From Mesonia sp008017825 (GTDB taxonomy: Bacteria; Bacteroidota; Bacteroidia; Flavobacteriales; Flavobacteriaceae), in NCBI RefSeq assembly GCF_008017825.1, contig NZ_VRLS01000026.1, positions 1 through 64,000 of the forward strand: a stretch of 64,000 nucleotides of DNA, in the 5' to 3' direction. Under the pieces are notes generated by a model. It worked only from the letters and a program-made list of their open reading frames with translations. It made no database searches and had not been told where the DNA came from. A program made the translations under genes and the position numbers. This document shows, in pieces, positions 16,555 to 24,550 of the stretch. Positions within the stretch are counted from its first letter, which is position 1. Each line of letters begins with the position of its first letter.

Positions 16555-17785
16555 ACCAAAAGTCAGGGATTTCATTTGAGGATATTGATGTACATTTAGA
16601 GCATGGAGTTTCTACCATTAAATAGATATCGGGTCTCCCGTTCTGCCCCAATTGTAATTCGTAAAGAGATCCAAAGCCAGATTCTACCAATGCACTAAAC
16701 CTTGCGTATGGATCAAGAAAATGGATATAATGGGCACAAGGAAAATTATCATTCCTAAATCTTTCAACAATACAATCTATATAATATTCTGGTTTGGGCT
16801 CATTAGGATATAAATCATCGTAGTTAAAAAATATCCTTTTTGAAGAATAGGAAGCCATTTCGAAATATCCTAATATTTTTTTATTGCTGGTAGTCGATTT
16901 AATATTACCCTGTAAAAATCCAGGTTGATTAGGGGAGAGTGTATTCTCATTTTCACCAAATCCAGATATTTTTCTCAATGTTCTGTAATAATTATAGGTG
17001 TCATAATCTATAACATATTGATTAACTTTCAATGCATAGCGATGTGCAGCCCTCCAACTTGTTTGCGGAATAAACTTTATTAAAAACTCAGACAAATTAT
17101 TGTCAGATTGATTAGAGGTCGTAGCTACAATAATCTCTTTCGAGTCTTTAACAGTATAACAAACTTTATTTTGTTCTTGTCTGAATTGATGCGTAATATA
17201 ACAGTAGGCAGGAGTAAATGGAGCTTCTCTTACATATACAGCTTCTCTTGGTCCCCAATAAGGTGCTATAACCTTATATGCTTCTTGATATTCGTAACGG
17301 TAATAAACAGCATCATTTGTAACGCTTTTGCTACTAACTTTATATGCCGCTCCAAATTCTTCATCAATATTTTGAGTTGAGAGCTGAAGATCAAGATTAC
17401 TAACTGGAGGTAAAGTTTCTTGTGAAGATTCATATTTCTCACCAGATGCAGTTTCAATATGTAACTGATAAGTTTTATTAGGCTCTACCTTAAATTTTTC
17501 GATAGAAAGGTAAGCCGTGTCTTGTTCTTTATATTGGAATAAGTATTCTTGATTTAAATCATCTTTAATAAATACTTTAGCATTTGTTACAGGCCGTGTC
17601 AATGTATCTTCAAAAGTATAAGTGTTTGTTAGTTTAATTTTCTGAAATTTAAACTCATCCGTAATTGTTGTTTCTACGACTAAAAGGTCTTCAAAATTTT
17701 CTGTAGAAGGAATAAATTCTTCTGTACAACCATATAGACCCATAATCAGAAATAAAAAAATAATGTGTTTTTTGAGTAACATCAT
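16547..17785 (-). CDS. DUF4249 lipoprotein (first tandem copy)
   Basis: 412 residues. The chosen ATG at 17785 shares its A with the TGA stop of the receptor gene (TGATG), indicating translational coupling; an in-frame TTG precedes it by one codon. Signal peptide with lipobox Cys20 (LYGC). The mature part starts with the same roughly 40 residues as the downstream copy and ends with the same SSNEIPDFWYE. Two conserved Cys in ETPCSKCTS near the C-terminus occur in both copies. It is likely a ligand-binding lipoprotein partner of the TonB receptor, playing the part SusD plays for SusC, but of a different family. Confidence 0.75.
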   Translation of the reverse strand: MMLLKKHIIFLFLIMGLYGCTEEFIPSTENFEDLLVVETTITDEFKFQKIKLTNTYTFEDTLTRPVTNAKVFIKDDLNQEYLFQYKEQDTAYLSIEKFKVEPNKTYQLHIETASGEKYESSQETLPPVSNLDLQLSTQNIDEEFGAAYKVSSKSVTNDAVYYRYEYQEAYKVIAPYWGPREAVYVREAPFTPAYCYITHQFRQEQNKVCYTVKDSKEIIVATTSNQSDNNLSEFLIKFIPQTSWRAAHRYALKVNQYVIDYDTYNYYRTLRKISGFGENENTLSPNQPGFLQGNIKSTTSNKKILGYFEMASYSSKRIFFNYDDLYPNEPKPEYYIDCIVERFRNDNFPCAHYIHFLDPYARFSALVESGFGSLYELQLGQNGRPDIYLMVETPCSKCTSISSNEIPDFWYE

Positions 17786-20574
17786 CAAAATTTAAAATTG
17801 TAGGTTACAGTTGGGACAGGAATGGAAAATATAGATGTTTTATAAGCTTTTACCTCTCCATTATCTGTAACAAAATATACGGAATATGGATTATTTCTAC
17901 CTAAAACATTATATATCGAAATATTCCAAAAACTATGTGCTAGCTTCTTTATTTTATGATTTCCTTCAATATTAACTCCTAAATCTAATCGGTAGTAATC
18001 TGGTATTCTAAATTCATTTCTATCACTATACAAAACGTAGCTAGCATTATTATAATCATAGTTTCCTACAGGGTAAGTTATTGGTCTTCCAGTTTGGTAT
18101 ATAAAGTTTGCCGAAAAACTATATCTCTTAGTTAATTTATAATTTAAAACAAGGCTAAAGTCATGTGGCTTGTCAAAATTAGCAGGGAAATAATTTCCAC
18201 CATTAACAATTTCTTCGTCAAACTCTCCGTCTAATTTTAAAAATGTTCGAGAGTAAGTGTAACCAATCCAGCCATTTAATCTTCCGTTAGGTTTTTTTAA
18301 TAAGAATTCTATACCATAAGCTTTTCCTTTACCTTGAATAACTTCAGTTTCCAAATTTTGATTAAGAATTAATTCAGCTCCCACTTTGTAATCCAACATA
18401 TTATCAAGGTTTTTATAATATCCTTCTAGTGTTGCTTCAAATATTTCTCCTTTAATCTTTAGATTATTGTAAAGCCCAATAGAGTATTGATCTGCTGTTT
18501 GTGGTTCAATATTGGTATCTGAAATTTTCCAAGTATCGGTCGGAGATTGTGTTGTGTTGGTAGATAGCAAATGAATGTATTGTTTGTTTCTATCGTAGCT
18601 AGCTTTGATAGAAAAATCTTCTGTTAAAAAATAGCGAAGAGAGACCCTAGGTTCAATACCATAGAAGCTTTCAATAACTTCATTGTTGCCATATTGGAGA
18701 GTGTCTATAACGGACTCATTACTTTTAGGAAGATTCTTGTCATAAACTAGTTCTGTGCCACTTCCTAAATTTACGAAGTTTGACAACCTGACGCCTACAT
18801 TTATAAGGAGTTTATCGTTAAACTTAAATTCATCTGCGATGAAAATACCAGATTCAAGGGCCTTTTCCTCATCTATAACTTTTCTTTCTAGTAAGGTGTT
18901 AGAGTCAGTTGGATTAAAAAATCCAGGTTTTGTATTGTAAAGTTTTGAGGATACTCCATAGGTAAGATGATGTTTTTTATTTAGTGCATAGTTAAATTTT
19001 AGTTTTGCCAGAGTTTCATTGATCTCAAACCCAAAATCAAAATTTTCTCTAGGTTCATCGTTATTTTCATAATCAATATCAAAATTATATTTTGTATTTG
19101 TTAATAAAAATGTAGATCTATGTTTATCACTAAATGTATGGTTCCATTTAATAGAAGCCAGTCTATTGCTATAACTGTATAAAGAATCGGAAGTTAAGTT
19201 AAATTTATCTTTACTGTAATAAGCTGTAGCTTCAATATTATTATTCTCATTGAGAATGTGATTGTATTTAATTAATCCATCAAAGAAAGAAGCTTGACTA
19301 TCTTTTAAATCTTCATCATCTAGACTTTTTAAAATCCAGTCAGAGTATGTAGCTCTACCACCTACAATTAAGCTTGATTTATTCTCTACAATAGGAATGT
19401 TAACCATTACGTTAGAGGTTACTGGACCAATTCCTGCTTCACCACTAAATTTGCTTTTATCTCCATCTTTGGTTTGAATATCAAAAACAGAGGAGAGTCT
19501 ACCTCCAAATTCAGAAGGAATACTTCCCTTATAAATATCAACCTTACTAATGGTGTAAGGGTTTACGGCACTAAAAAAACCAAAAAAATGAAATGGATTG
19601 TATATTAATCCACCGTCTAGTAAGATTAAATTCTGATCTGTTTTTCCTCCTCGTACATTGAAACCGGCGGAGCCCTCACCAGCCGTTTTTACACCTGGCA
19701 TAATTACAGCTACTTTTAAAACATCTCTTTCACCTAAAACCATTGGTATATTTTTAATCTCCTTAGCGTCTATAGTGGTAACTCCTGTAATAGCTGTTCT
19801 AATCACTTCTCTGTTTTTAGAGCTAATTATAACCTCATCTAACTGGCTAATGCTTTCAGTTAACGAAAAATTTAATGATCCATTACTGTAAACAATTATT
19901 TTTCTTTTTTGTGGTAAATAACCAATAGACGATACCAACACAGTATTTTCACCTATTGGTAATTTAAGTGAGTATTCTCCATTTTCATTGGTTATAGTGC
20001 TAATGTCATTTTTAAGTGTTTTTATATTTAAATAAGATAGCGGGAAACCAGTTTTTCTATCTGTAATTTTTCCTGATATCGTATAAGTTTTAATAGCATT
20101 AACCTCCTTTTGTTTGCCTATAAAAGAAATTTTTTCCTCAATTTCGTCATCAGAATTTATATTTTCAAAATTTTTATAGAATACAGGGTTTATTTCTGCA
20201 ACAGAGATATTTGAAGTAATGGAATCAGAACTTTTATTTCTTTTAGGGTAAAAATTATCAGGTAATACGCTGTAGATATAATTGTTCTTTGATAGAATTA
20301 TTTGGTTATTATAAACTAAATAATTAATATTATTGTCAGATAAAAGATCGTCTAAGATATAAGTCAATGTTTTTTCTTGATAGCTTTTATTGGGAGCGTA
20401 GATTCCCTTCAGCCACTCAGAATCAAAGTAAGCTTTCTTTTGAGTTTTTAATTCTAACTTTAAAATGGCGCTTTCAATTGTTTCATTATTGAAGCTTATC
20501 TGATCTATAGTTTGAGCTTCTCCTTTTGAAAATATAATTAAAAAAAAGAGAGAGGTAATTAAAAATTTAGGCAT
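17785..20574 (-). CDS. TonB-dependent receptor with STN and carboxypeptidase-like domains
   Basis: 929 residues. A signal peptide (about 1-20) precedes a secretin/TonB N-terminal (STN) domain (about 22-95) and a carboxypeptidase-regulatory-like domain (about 165-245, TYTISGKITDRKTGFPLSYL). The plug is at about 255-370, with FNVRGGKTDQNLILLDGG and VDIYKGSIPSEFGG, and a 22-strand barrel completes the chain. STN domains often signal to FecR-type anti-sigma factors, but none is encoded nearby. The ligand is unknown. It lies 10 bases after an unknown secreted-protein gene and is coupled to the first DUF4249 gene. Confidence 0.9.
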   Translation of the reverse strand: MPKFLITSLFFLIIFSKGEAQTIDQISFNNETIESAILKLELKTQKKAYFDSEWLKGIYAPNKSYQEKTLTYILDDLLSDNNINYLVYNNQIILSKNNYIYSVLPDNFYPKRNKSSDSITSNISVAEINPVFYKNFENINSDDEIEEKISFIGKQKEVNAIKTYTISGKITDRKTGFPLSYLNIKTLKNDISTITNENGEYSLKLPIGENTVLVSSIGYLPQKRKIIVYSNGSLNFSLTESISQLDEVIISSKNREVIRTAITGVTTIDAKEIKNIPMVLGERDVLKVAVIMPGVKTAGEGSAGFNVRGGKTDQNLILLDGGLIYNPFHFFGFFSAVNPYTISKVDIYKGSIPSEFGGRLSSVFDIQTKDGDKSKFSGEAGIGPVTSNVMVNIPIVENKSSLIVGGRATYSDWILKSLDDEDLKDSQASFFDGLIKYNHILNENNNIEATAYYSKDKFNLTSDSLYSYSNRLASIKWNHTFSDKHRSTFLLTNTKYNFDIDYENNDEPRENFDFGFEINETLAKLKFNYALNKKHHLTYGVSSKLYNTKPGFFNPTDSNTLLERKVIDEEKALESGIFIADEFKFNDKLLINVGVRLSNFVNLGSGTELVYDKNLPKSNESVIDTLQYGNNEVIESFYGIEPRVSLRYFLTEDFSIKASYDRNKQYIHLLSTNTTQSPTDTWKISDTNIEPQTADQYSIGLYNNLKIKGEIFEATLEGYYKNLDNMLDYKVGAELILNQNLETEVIQGKGKAYGIEFLLKKPNGRLNGWIGYTYSRTFLKLDGEFDEEIVNGGNYFPANFDKPHDFSLVLNYKLTKRYSFSANFIYQTGRPITYPVGNYDYNNASYVLYSDRNEFRIPDYYRLDLGVNIEGNHKIKKLAHSFWNISIYNVLGRNNPYSVYFVTDNGEVKAYKTSIFSIPVPTVTYNFKF

Positions 20575-20584
20575 TAAAAATCAT

Positions 20585-21292
20585 TTAAAGGTTTAAACTT
20601 TTTAAGAGAAAGAGGTTGAACTCCAAATCGTTCTTATGTGAAGCTTTAGATCTATTTTTGTATAATTTGTCTATTTGATCTTTTTTATGAGGGAGAGCTG
20701 TTAAGAGATCATCTTTATCGTTAAGGGTGTAGTATTGCCCCCCTTTTTTAAGAATAAAGTTATAAGAAGTATAAAACTTTAATTCTACATTTCTTGAAGC
20801 AATAAATTCTTTACTTGTTTTTGATATATGTGTGAAGAGATCAATTTGATTAGAGATCTTGTCTTGCCTGTAGTAACCTTTTTCTTTAGCAGAATCAAAC
20901 TTGTTTGATAGGTTTACAAATTTTATAGATCCTATATAAAAAGCTTTGATATTCTCTTGATTTAATTCGATTCCAATATTTTTAATAGATGATGGAGGGC
21001 TTAAAACGAGTACCTGTCTTAATAAATCATATTTTATTTCTAAATCATTATACCATTGGTTAATGTGGTAAACACTACCCTCTGCATATTTATTTTCATT
21101 AAAATAGGGGTGAGAACTATCTTTAGCGTGATAATCTAAATCTTGATATAGAATACCGTTATAAACTGGAAGATTTACTTTATTTACAATGGAATCATAA
21201 GTAGTATAATAATCATTTGAATCTTGAGAAAAACAGTGGGAGGTAAATAAAAGAAGTAGAATTACTACGTAATAATTTTTAAATAAGATCAT
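20585..21292 (-). CDS. Secreted protein of unknown function, first gene of TonB/DUF4249 operon
   Basis: 235 residues with a signal peptide (about 1-22, cleavage near SHCFSQ). I do not recognise the mature domain. It is mixed alpha/beta, Lys/Asp/Tyr-rich, with no Cys after the signal peptide. It heads a minus-strand run of five genes ending at 13626, with only a 10-base gap before the receptor gene. A role in periplasmic processing or in sensing for the receptor is possible but is inference from position only. Confidence 0.6.
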   Translation of the reverse strand: MILFKNYYVVILLLLFTSHCFSQDSNDYYTTYDSIVNKVNLPVYNGILYQDLDYHAKDSSHPYFNENKYAEGSVYHINQWYNDLEIKYDLLRQVLVLSPPSSIKNIGIELNQENIKAFYIGSIKFVNLSNKFDSAKEKGYYRQDKISNQIDLFTHISKTSKEFIASRNVELKFYTSYNFILKKGGQYYTLNDKDDLLTALPHKKDQIDKLYKNRSKASHKNDLEFNLFLLKSLNL

Positions 21293-21320
21293 TGTGTTTT
21301 TTTCAAATGTTTAACGAATT

Positions 21321-21363
21321 TAAAAAAAATAAGGTAAGTTTTGAATAAAAACTTACCTTATTA
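21321..21363 (-). terminator. Terminator of the proCBA transcript
   Basis: A perfect 15-base inverted repeat, 21328-21342 and 21348-21362 (core AAGGTAAGTTTT), with an A8 run at 21322-21329 that is a U-tract on the minus strand. It lies just after proA. Confidence 0.85.
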
Positions 21364-21386
21364 CAAAATAATCTTAAAAGAGGGTT

Positions 21387-22586
21387 TTATACCCTTACGT
21401 GACCATCACCAAAGACATAATATTTGTTTGTAACTAACTGTTTTAAGCCTAAAGGGCCTCTATGGTGAAGTTTGTCGGTGCTAATAGCTAACTCTGCTCC
21501 AACACCCATTTGACCTCCATCGGTAAAACGAGTTGAGGCATTGTGATACACTGCAGCACTATCAACTTGTTCCATAAATTTTTCCGCCTCAGCGTTATCT
21601 GAAGTCATAATGGAAGCAGAATGACCACCTGAGTAATCATTGATCATTTCAATAACTTGGTCTAGCCCATCTACTTCTGCAATAAGAATCTTTAATGCTA
21701 AGAATTCTTCATGCCATACGTCTTTACCAGAAATTTCTTCTTTGTTGCTGAGAATACTTTTAATTCCATTATCTACAATGATCTCAACATTTTTATCTTC
21801 TAAAACTGATGCTAATTCTTTTACTTTAGACTCGTAATTAGAAATATTCTTATCGATAAGTACTTTATCTAATGCATTACAACCTGAAATTTTATCGGTT
21901 TTTGCATTTACAATAACTTTGATTGTTTTTTCCCAATCGGCGTTTTTAGAAACATATAAAAAGTTGTTCCCTCGACCACTAATAAGAACGGCACATTTAG
22001 CGTGTTCTTTAACGAAGCCAATTAAGCGTTCTCCACCACGGGGAACAATTAAATCTAATTGCTCGGTAGGATTTCTAAGAAATTCTTGGGTTTCTTCTCT
22101 GTTAATATGCATCAAGCGAATCCAAGATTTGTCTAAGTCATTTTCAGCTAATGCTTCGTGCCAACATTTTTCTAAAATAACATTACTGTGATAAGCTTCT
22201 TTACCACCTTTCAGTAAAATTTTGTTATTGGCTTTAAAAGCTAAAACGGCAGCCTCAATAGTTACATCTGGTCTAGATTCGTAAATAATCATGATGGTGC
22301 CAAAAGGAGCTGTTTTATTTACGATATTCAATCCGCTATCTAGTGTGCGATTAGAAATGGTTTGCCCAACAGGATCTTCTTGATCTTTTACTTCTTTAAT
22401 GGCTTGGATCATTCCGTCGACCTTAGCTTCATTAACTACTAATCTGTCGTAAAGAGCTTGATCGTCTCTTTTAAACGCTTCAAGATCTTTCTTATTTTCG
22501 GCAATGATATCTTTTCTTTTTGCATCGATAATATTCATCATCGATTGAAGTACATTATTTTTTTTGTCTGAATTTAAAAGTTCCAT
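21387..22586 (-). CDS. proA: Gamma-glutamyl phosphate reductase
   Basis: 399 residues. Reduces gamma-glutamyl phosphate to glutamate semialdehyde with NADPH, the second step of proline synthesis. The aldehyde-dehydrogenase-fold catalytic Cys is Cys236 in ISGCNALD; KTAPFGTIMIIYESRPDVT and LIVPRGGERL are family blocks. The length is a little under the E. coli enzyme (417). It is the last gene of proC-proB-proA, 46 bases after proB, followed by a terminator. Confidence 0.95.
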   Translation of the reverse strand: MELLNSDKKNNVLQSMMNIIDAKRKDIIAENKKDLEAFKRDDQALYDRLVVNEAKVDGMIQAIKEVKDQEDPVGQTISNRTLDSGLNIVNKTAPFGTIMIIYESRPDVTIEAAVLAFKANNKILLKGGKEAYHSNVILEKCWHEALAENDLDKSWIRLMHINREETQEFLRNPTEQLDLIVPRGGERLIGFVKEHAKCAVLISGRGNNFLYVSKNADWEKTIKVIVNAKTDKISGCNALDKVLIDKNISNYESKVKELASVLEDKNVEIIVDNGIKSILSNKEEISGKDVWHEEFLALKILIAEVDGLDQVIEMINDYSGGHSASIMTSDNAEAEKFMEQVDSAAVYHNASTRFTDGGQMGVGAELAISTDKLHHRGPLGLKQLVTNKYYVFGDGHVRV

Positions 22587-22632
22587 TCTTTATGTTTTGT
22601 TATAAATTTCTTTCGTTCTACAATCTCTAAAT

Positions 22633-23412
22633 TTAATCTTCAGAAGAAATAAATTCTGTTCCTACATCTTTTCCTTCTACTATATCTACAATTACATTAG
22701 GTCGTTTACCATTTGCAATGTAGGTAGGTATATCTTTGAGTGCAGTTTGCTTAGCAATTTTTAGTTTACTTTGCATACCACCACGTCCTTCGCCTTCTCC
22801 TTTTTCTGAGGCTTGTACGTATTTCTCTACATTTTGATCGGTGGTTACTTGATCTAATTTTTCCGATTCATCGTCATCTGGGTGACCCGTATAGAGACCA
22901 TCTGTATCGGTAAGAATAATAAGCTTATCTGCTCCCACAAGTTCCGCAACTAAACTTGCTAATTCATCATTATCAGAAAACATAGACATTGTTAGTGATA
23001 CAGCGTCATCTTCATTAGCGATTGGGATGACACCTTGAGATAGTAAGCCTTCATAACAGTTAATCATGTTTTCTCTATACTTACCAGGATCGAAGTCTCT
23101 TTTCGTTGCTAATACTTGCGCACAACGCATTCCATAATCATGGAAAATACTATAGTAATGTCTCATCATTCTTGGTTGGCCTACAGAAGAGTATACTTGT
23201 CGCCTCGTGGAAGGGTCTTCAATATCACACTTCCCTAAGACTTCTCTTCCTGCAATGGCAGAACCCGATGACACTAACACCACCATGATATCTTGCTCAT
23301 ATAGTACGGAAATTTGTCTTACCAATTCTTTTAATATAGGTCCTAGAATGCGGTTGTCCTTGTTGGTCATTACATTTGTTCCAACCTTTACTACAACTCT
23401 TTTCTTACTCAT
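22633..23412 (-). CDS. proB: Glutamate 5-kinase, short form without PUA domain
   Basis: 259 residues from the ATG at 23412. A longer frame to 23448 would run into proC and is not family-like. It phosphorylates glutamate with ATP to start proline synthesis. The amino acid kinase domain is complete: VVKVGTNVM, VLVSSGSAIAG, ANEDDAVS, DNDELASLVA, LTDTDGLYT and GRGGMQSKLKIA. The C-terminal PUA domain found in E. coli ProB (367 residues) is missing, as in some other bacteria. It lies between proC and proA. Confidence 0.95.
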   Translation of the reverse strand: MSKKRVVVKVGTNVMTNKDNRILGPILKELVRQISVLYEQDIMVVLVSSGSAIAGREVLGKCDIEDPSTRRQVYSSVGQPRMMRHYYSIFHDYGMRCAQVLATKRDFDPGKYRENMINCYEGLLSQGVIPIANEDDAVSLTMSMFSDNDELASLVAELVGADKLIILTDTDGLYTGHPDDDESEKLDQVTTDQNVEKYVQASEKGEGEGRGGMQSKLKIAKQTALKDIPTYIANGKRPNVIVDIVEGKDVGTEFISSED

Positions 23413-23431
23413 AATAATTTCTTGTTTATGT

Positions 23432-24241
23432 TTATTTACCTGCTTCACCTAATTCTACTGCTCTGTCGAAAGCAGCATAGGCAGCATCTTTAATTAATTC
23501 ATTTACATTATTATCTTCCATAGAATCTAAGGCAGCTCTAGTAGTACCTCCTTTTGAGGCTACACGATCCATCCATAATTGTGGAGAGATATCTGATCTA
23601 TTAAACAATTCTACAGCTCCTTCAAAAGTGTTACTTACCAATACTTTGGAATCGTAATCTGAGAAGCCCATTTTCATAGCAGCTTCTAACATAGACTGCA
23701 TAAAATAAAATACATATGCTGGTCCGCTTCCAGAAATACCCGTCGATGCATCAATAAAGTTTTCGGTTTCTACGTGAATAGAAGCACCTGTAGTGTCTAA
23801 TAGGTTTCTTATCATAAGAAGTTCGATTCTTGAAACTTCTTCAGATTCAGTATATGAAGTAACTCCTTTTCCTACCTGTGCAGGCAAGTTGGGCATGGTT
23901 CTTACCACTTTTTTTACTCCCAAATTTTCTTGAATATTTCCAATAGTTACGCCGGCCATGAGAGAAACGAAAATTTGACCATCATTAATCATAGGTTTCA
24001 TCTTATCGAAAAGATCATCTGCGTGGTAAGGTTTTACAGCAATAAAAACCATATCTGCTTCTGGAAGGCAGTCTTCTAAATTTTCGTAAACATCAAAAAT
24101 GCCAGTTGTTTTTAAGCTTGCAATTTTGGTAGGATCAGTATCAAATATTTGAAGCTTCTTTTTGCTTAATAAAGGAGATTTTGCCATTCCTTCAGAATAG
24201 GTTAATCCCATATTTCCTGCTCCTATTACTAATAATTTCAT
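23432..24241 (-). CDS. proC: Pyrroline-5-carboxylate reductase
   Basis: 269 residues. Reduces P5C to proline with NAD(P)H, the last step of the pathway. The Rossmann motif GAGNMG (7-12) and IAVKPY (about 67-72) are followed by the dimerisation-domain signature (SGISGSGPAYVFYFMQS and SKGGTTRAALDSM). It is the first gene of the proCBA operon, with proB starting 19 bases after its stop. This gene order puts the last enzyme first. Confidence 0.96.
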   Translation of the reverse strand: MKLLVIGAGNMGLTYSEGMAKSPLLSKKKLQIFDTDPTKIASLKTTGIFDVYENLEDCLPEADMVFIAVKPYHADDLFDKMKPMINDGQIFVSLMAGVTIGNIQENLGVKKVVRTMPNLPAQVGKGVTSYTESEEVSRIELLMIRNLLDTTGASIHVETENFIDASTGISGSGPAYVFYFMQSMLEAAMKMGFSDYDSKVLVSNTFEGAVELFNRSDISPQLWMDRVASKGGTTRAALDSMEDNNVNELIKDAAYAAFDRAVELGEAGK

Positions 24242-24364
24242 GTGATTGTTTTAGGTTAATTATATATCTGTCATAATAAGGTGCAACATCTATACGGAAC
24301 ACCCGAATAAATATTAAAATATATTATTTTTATCAAAATACTAATAATTAGGGCGAATCACCTT

Positions 24365-24372
24365 TAATTTTG
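24365..24372 (+). promoter_or_regulatory. Flavobacterial -7 element for the 34-codon ORF
   Basis: TAATTTTG exactly fits TAnnTTTG. The predicted start of transcription is near 24378, about 22 bases before an ATG at 24400. No convincing -33 box was found. Confidence 0.5.
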
Positions 24373-24399
24373 CATTATTTTAATATTAAATTGCTAAAA

Positions 24400-24504
24400 A
24401 TGAAGATTAATAATAATTTCTTAAATTCATCAAAACTGCCAAGTAGTCGAAAAGGTGAAAGCCTGTCAGTTAAAAAAATCTTAAAAAAAAGTCAAAAAAA
24501 ATAG
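24400..24504 (+). CDS. Possible 34-residue basic peptide
   Basis: An ORF in the proC-pnp interval, on the plus strand against both neighbours. It encodes a strongly basic peptide (MKINNNFLNSSKLPSSRKG, then a Lys-rich end of about 10 Lys). A -7 box lies 28 bases upstream, and the stop codon sits in the first arm of the terminator at 24500-24527. A transcript of about 150 bases would therefore be cleanly bounded. It could be a small protein gene, or the same unit could be a small RNA with an incidental ORF. Confidence 0.4.
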   Translation: MKINNNFLNSSKLPSSRKGESLSVKKILKKSQKK

Positions 24505-24533
24505 CCTTAGAAATTTCTAAGGCTATTTTTTAA
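24494..24533. terminator. Bidirectional terminator, pnp and small ORF
   Basis: A perfect 28-base palindrome (24500-24527, arm AATAGCCTTAGAAA) flanked by A-runs on the left and T-runs on the right. It ends pnp on the minus strand and any plus-strand transcript from 24378. Confidence 0.85.
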
Positions 24534-24550
24534 ATAGATAATAAACTTTT

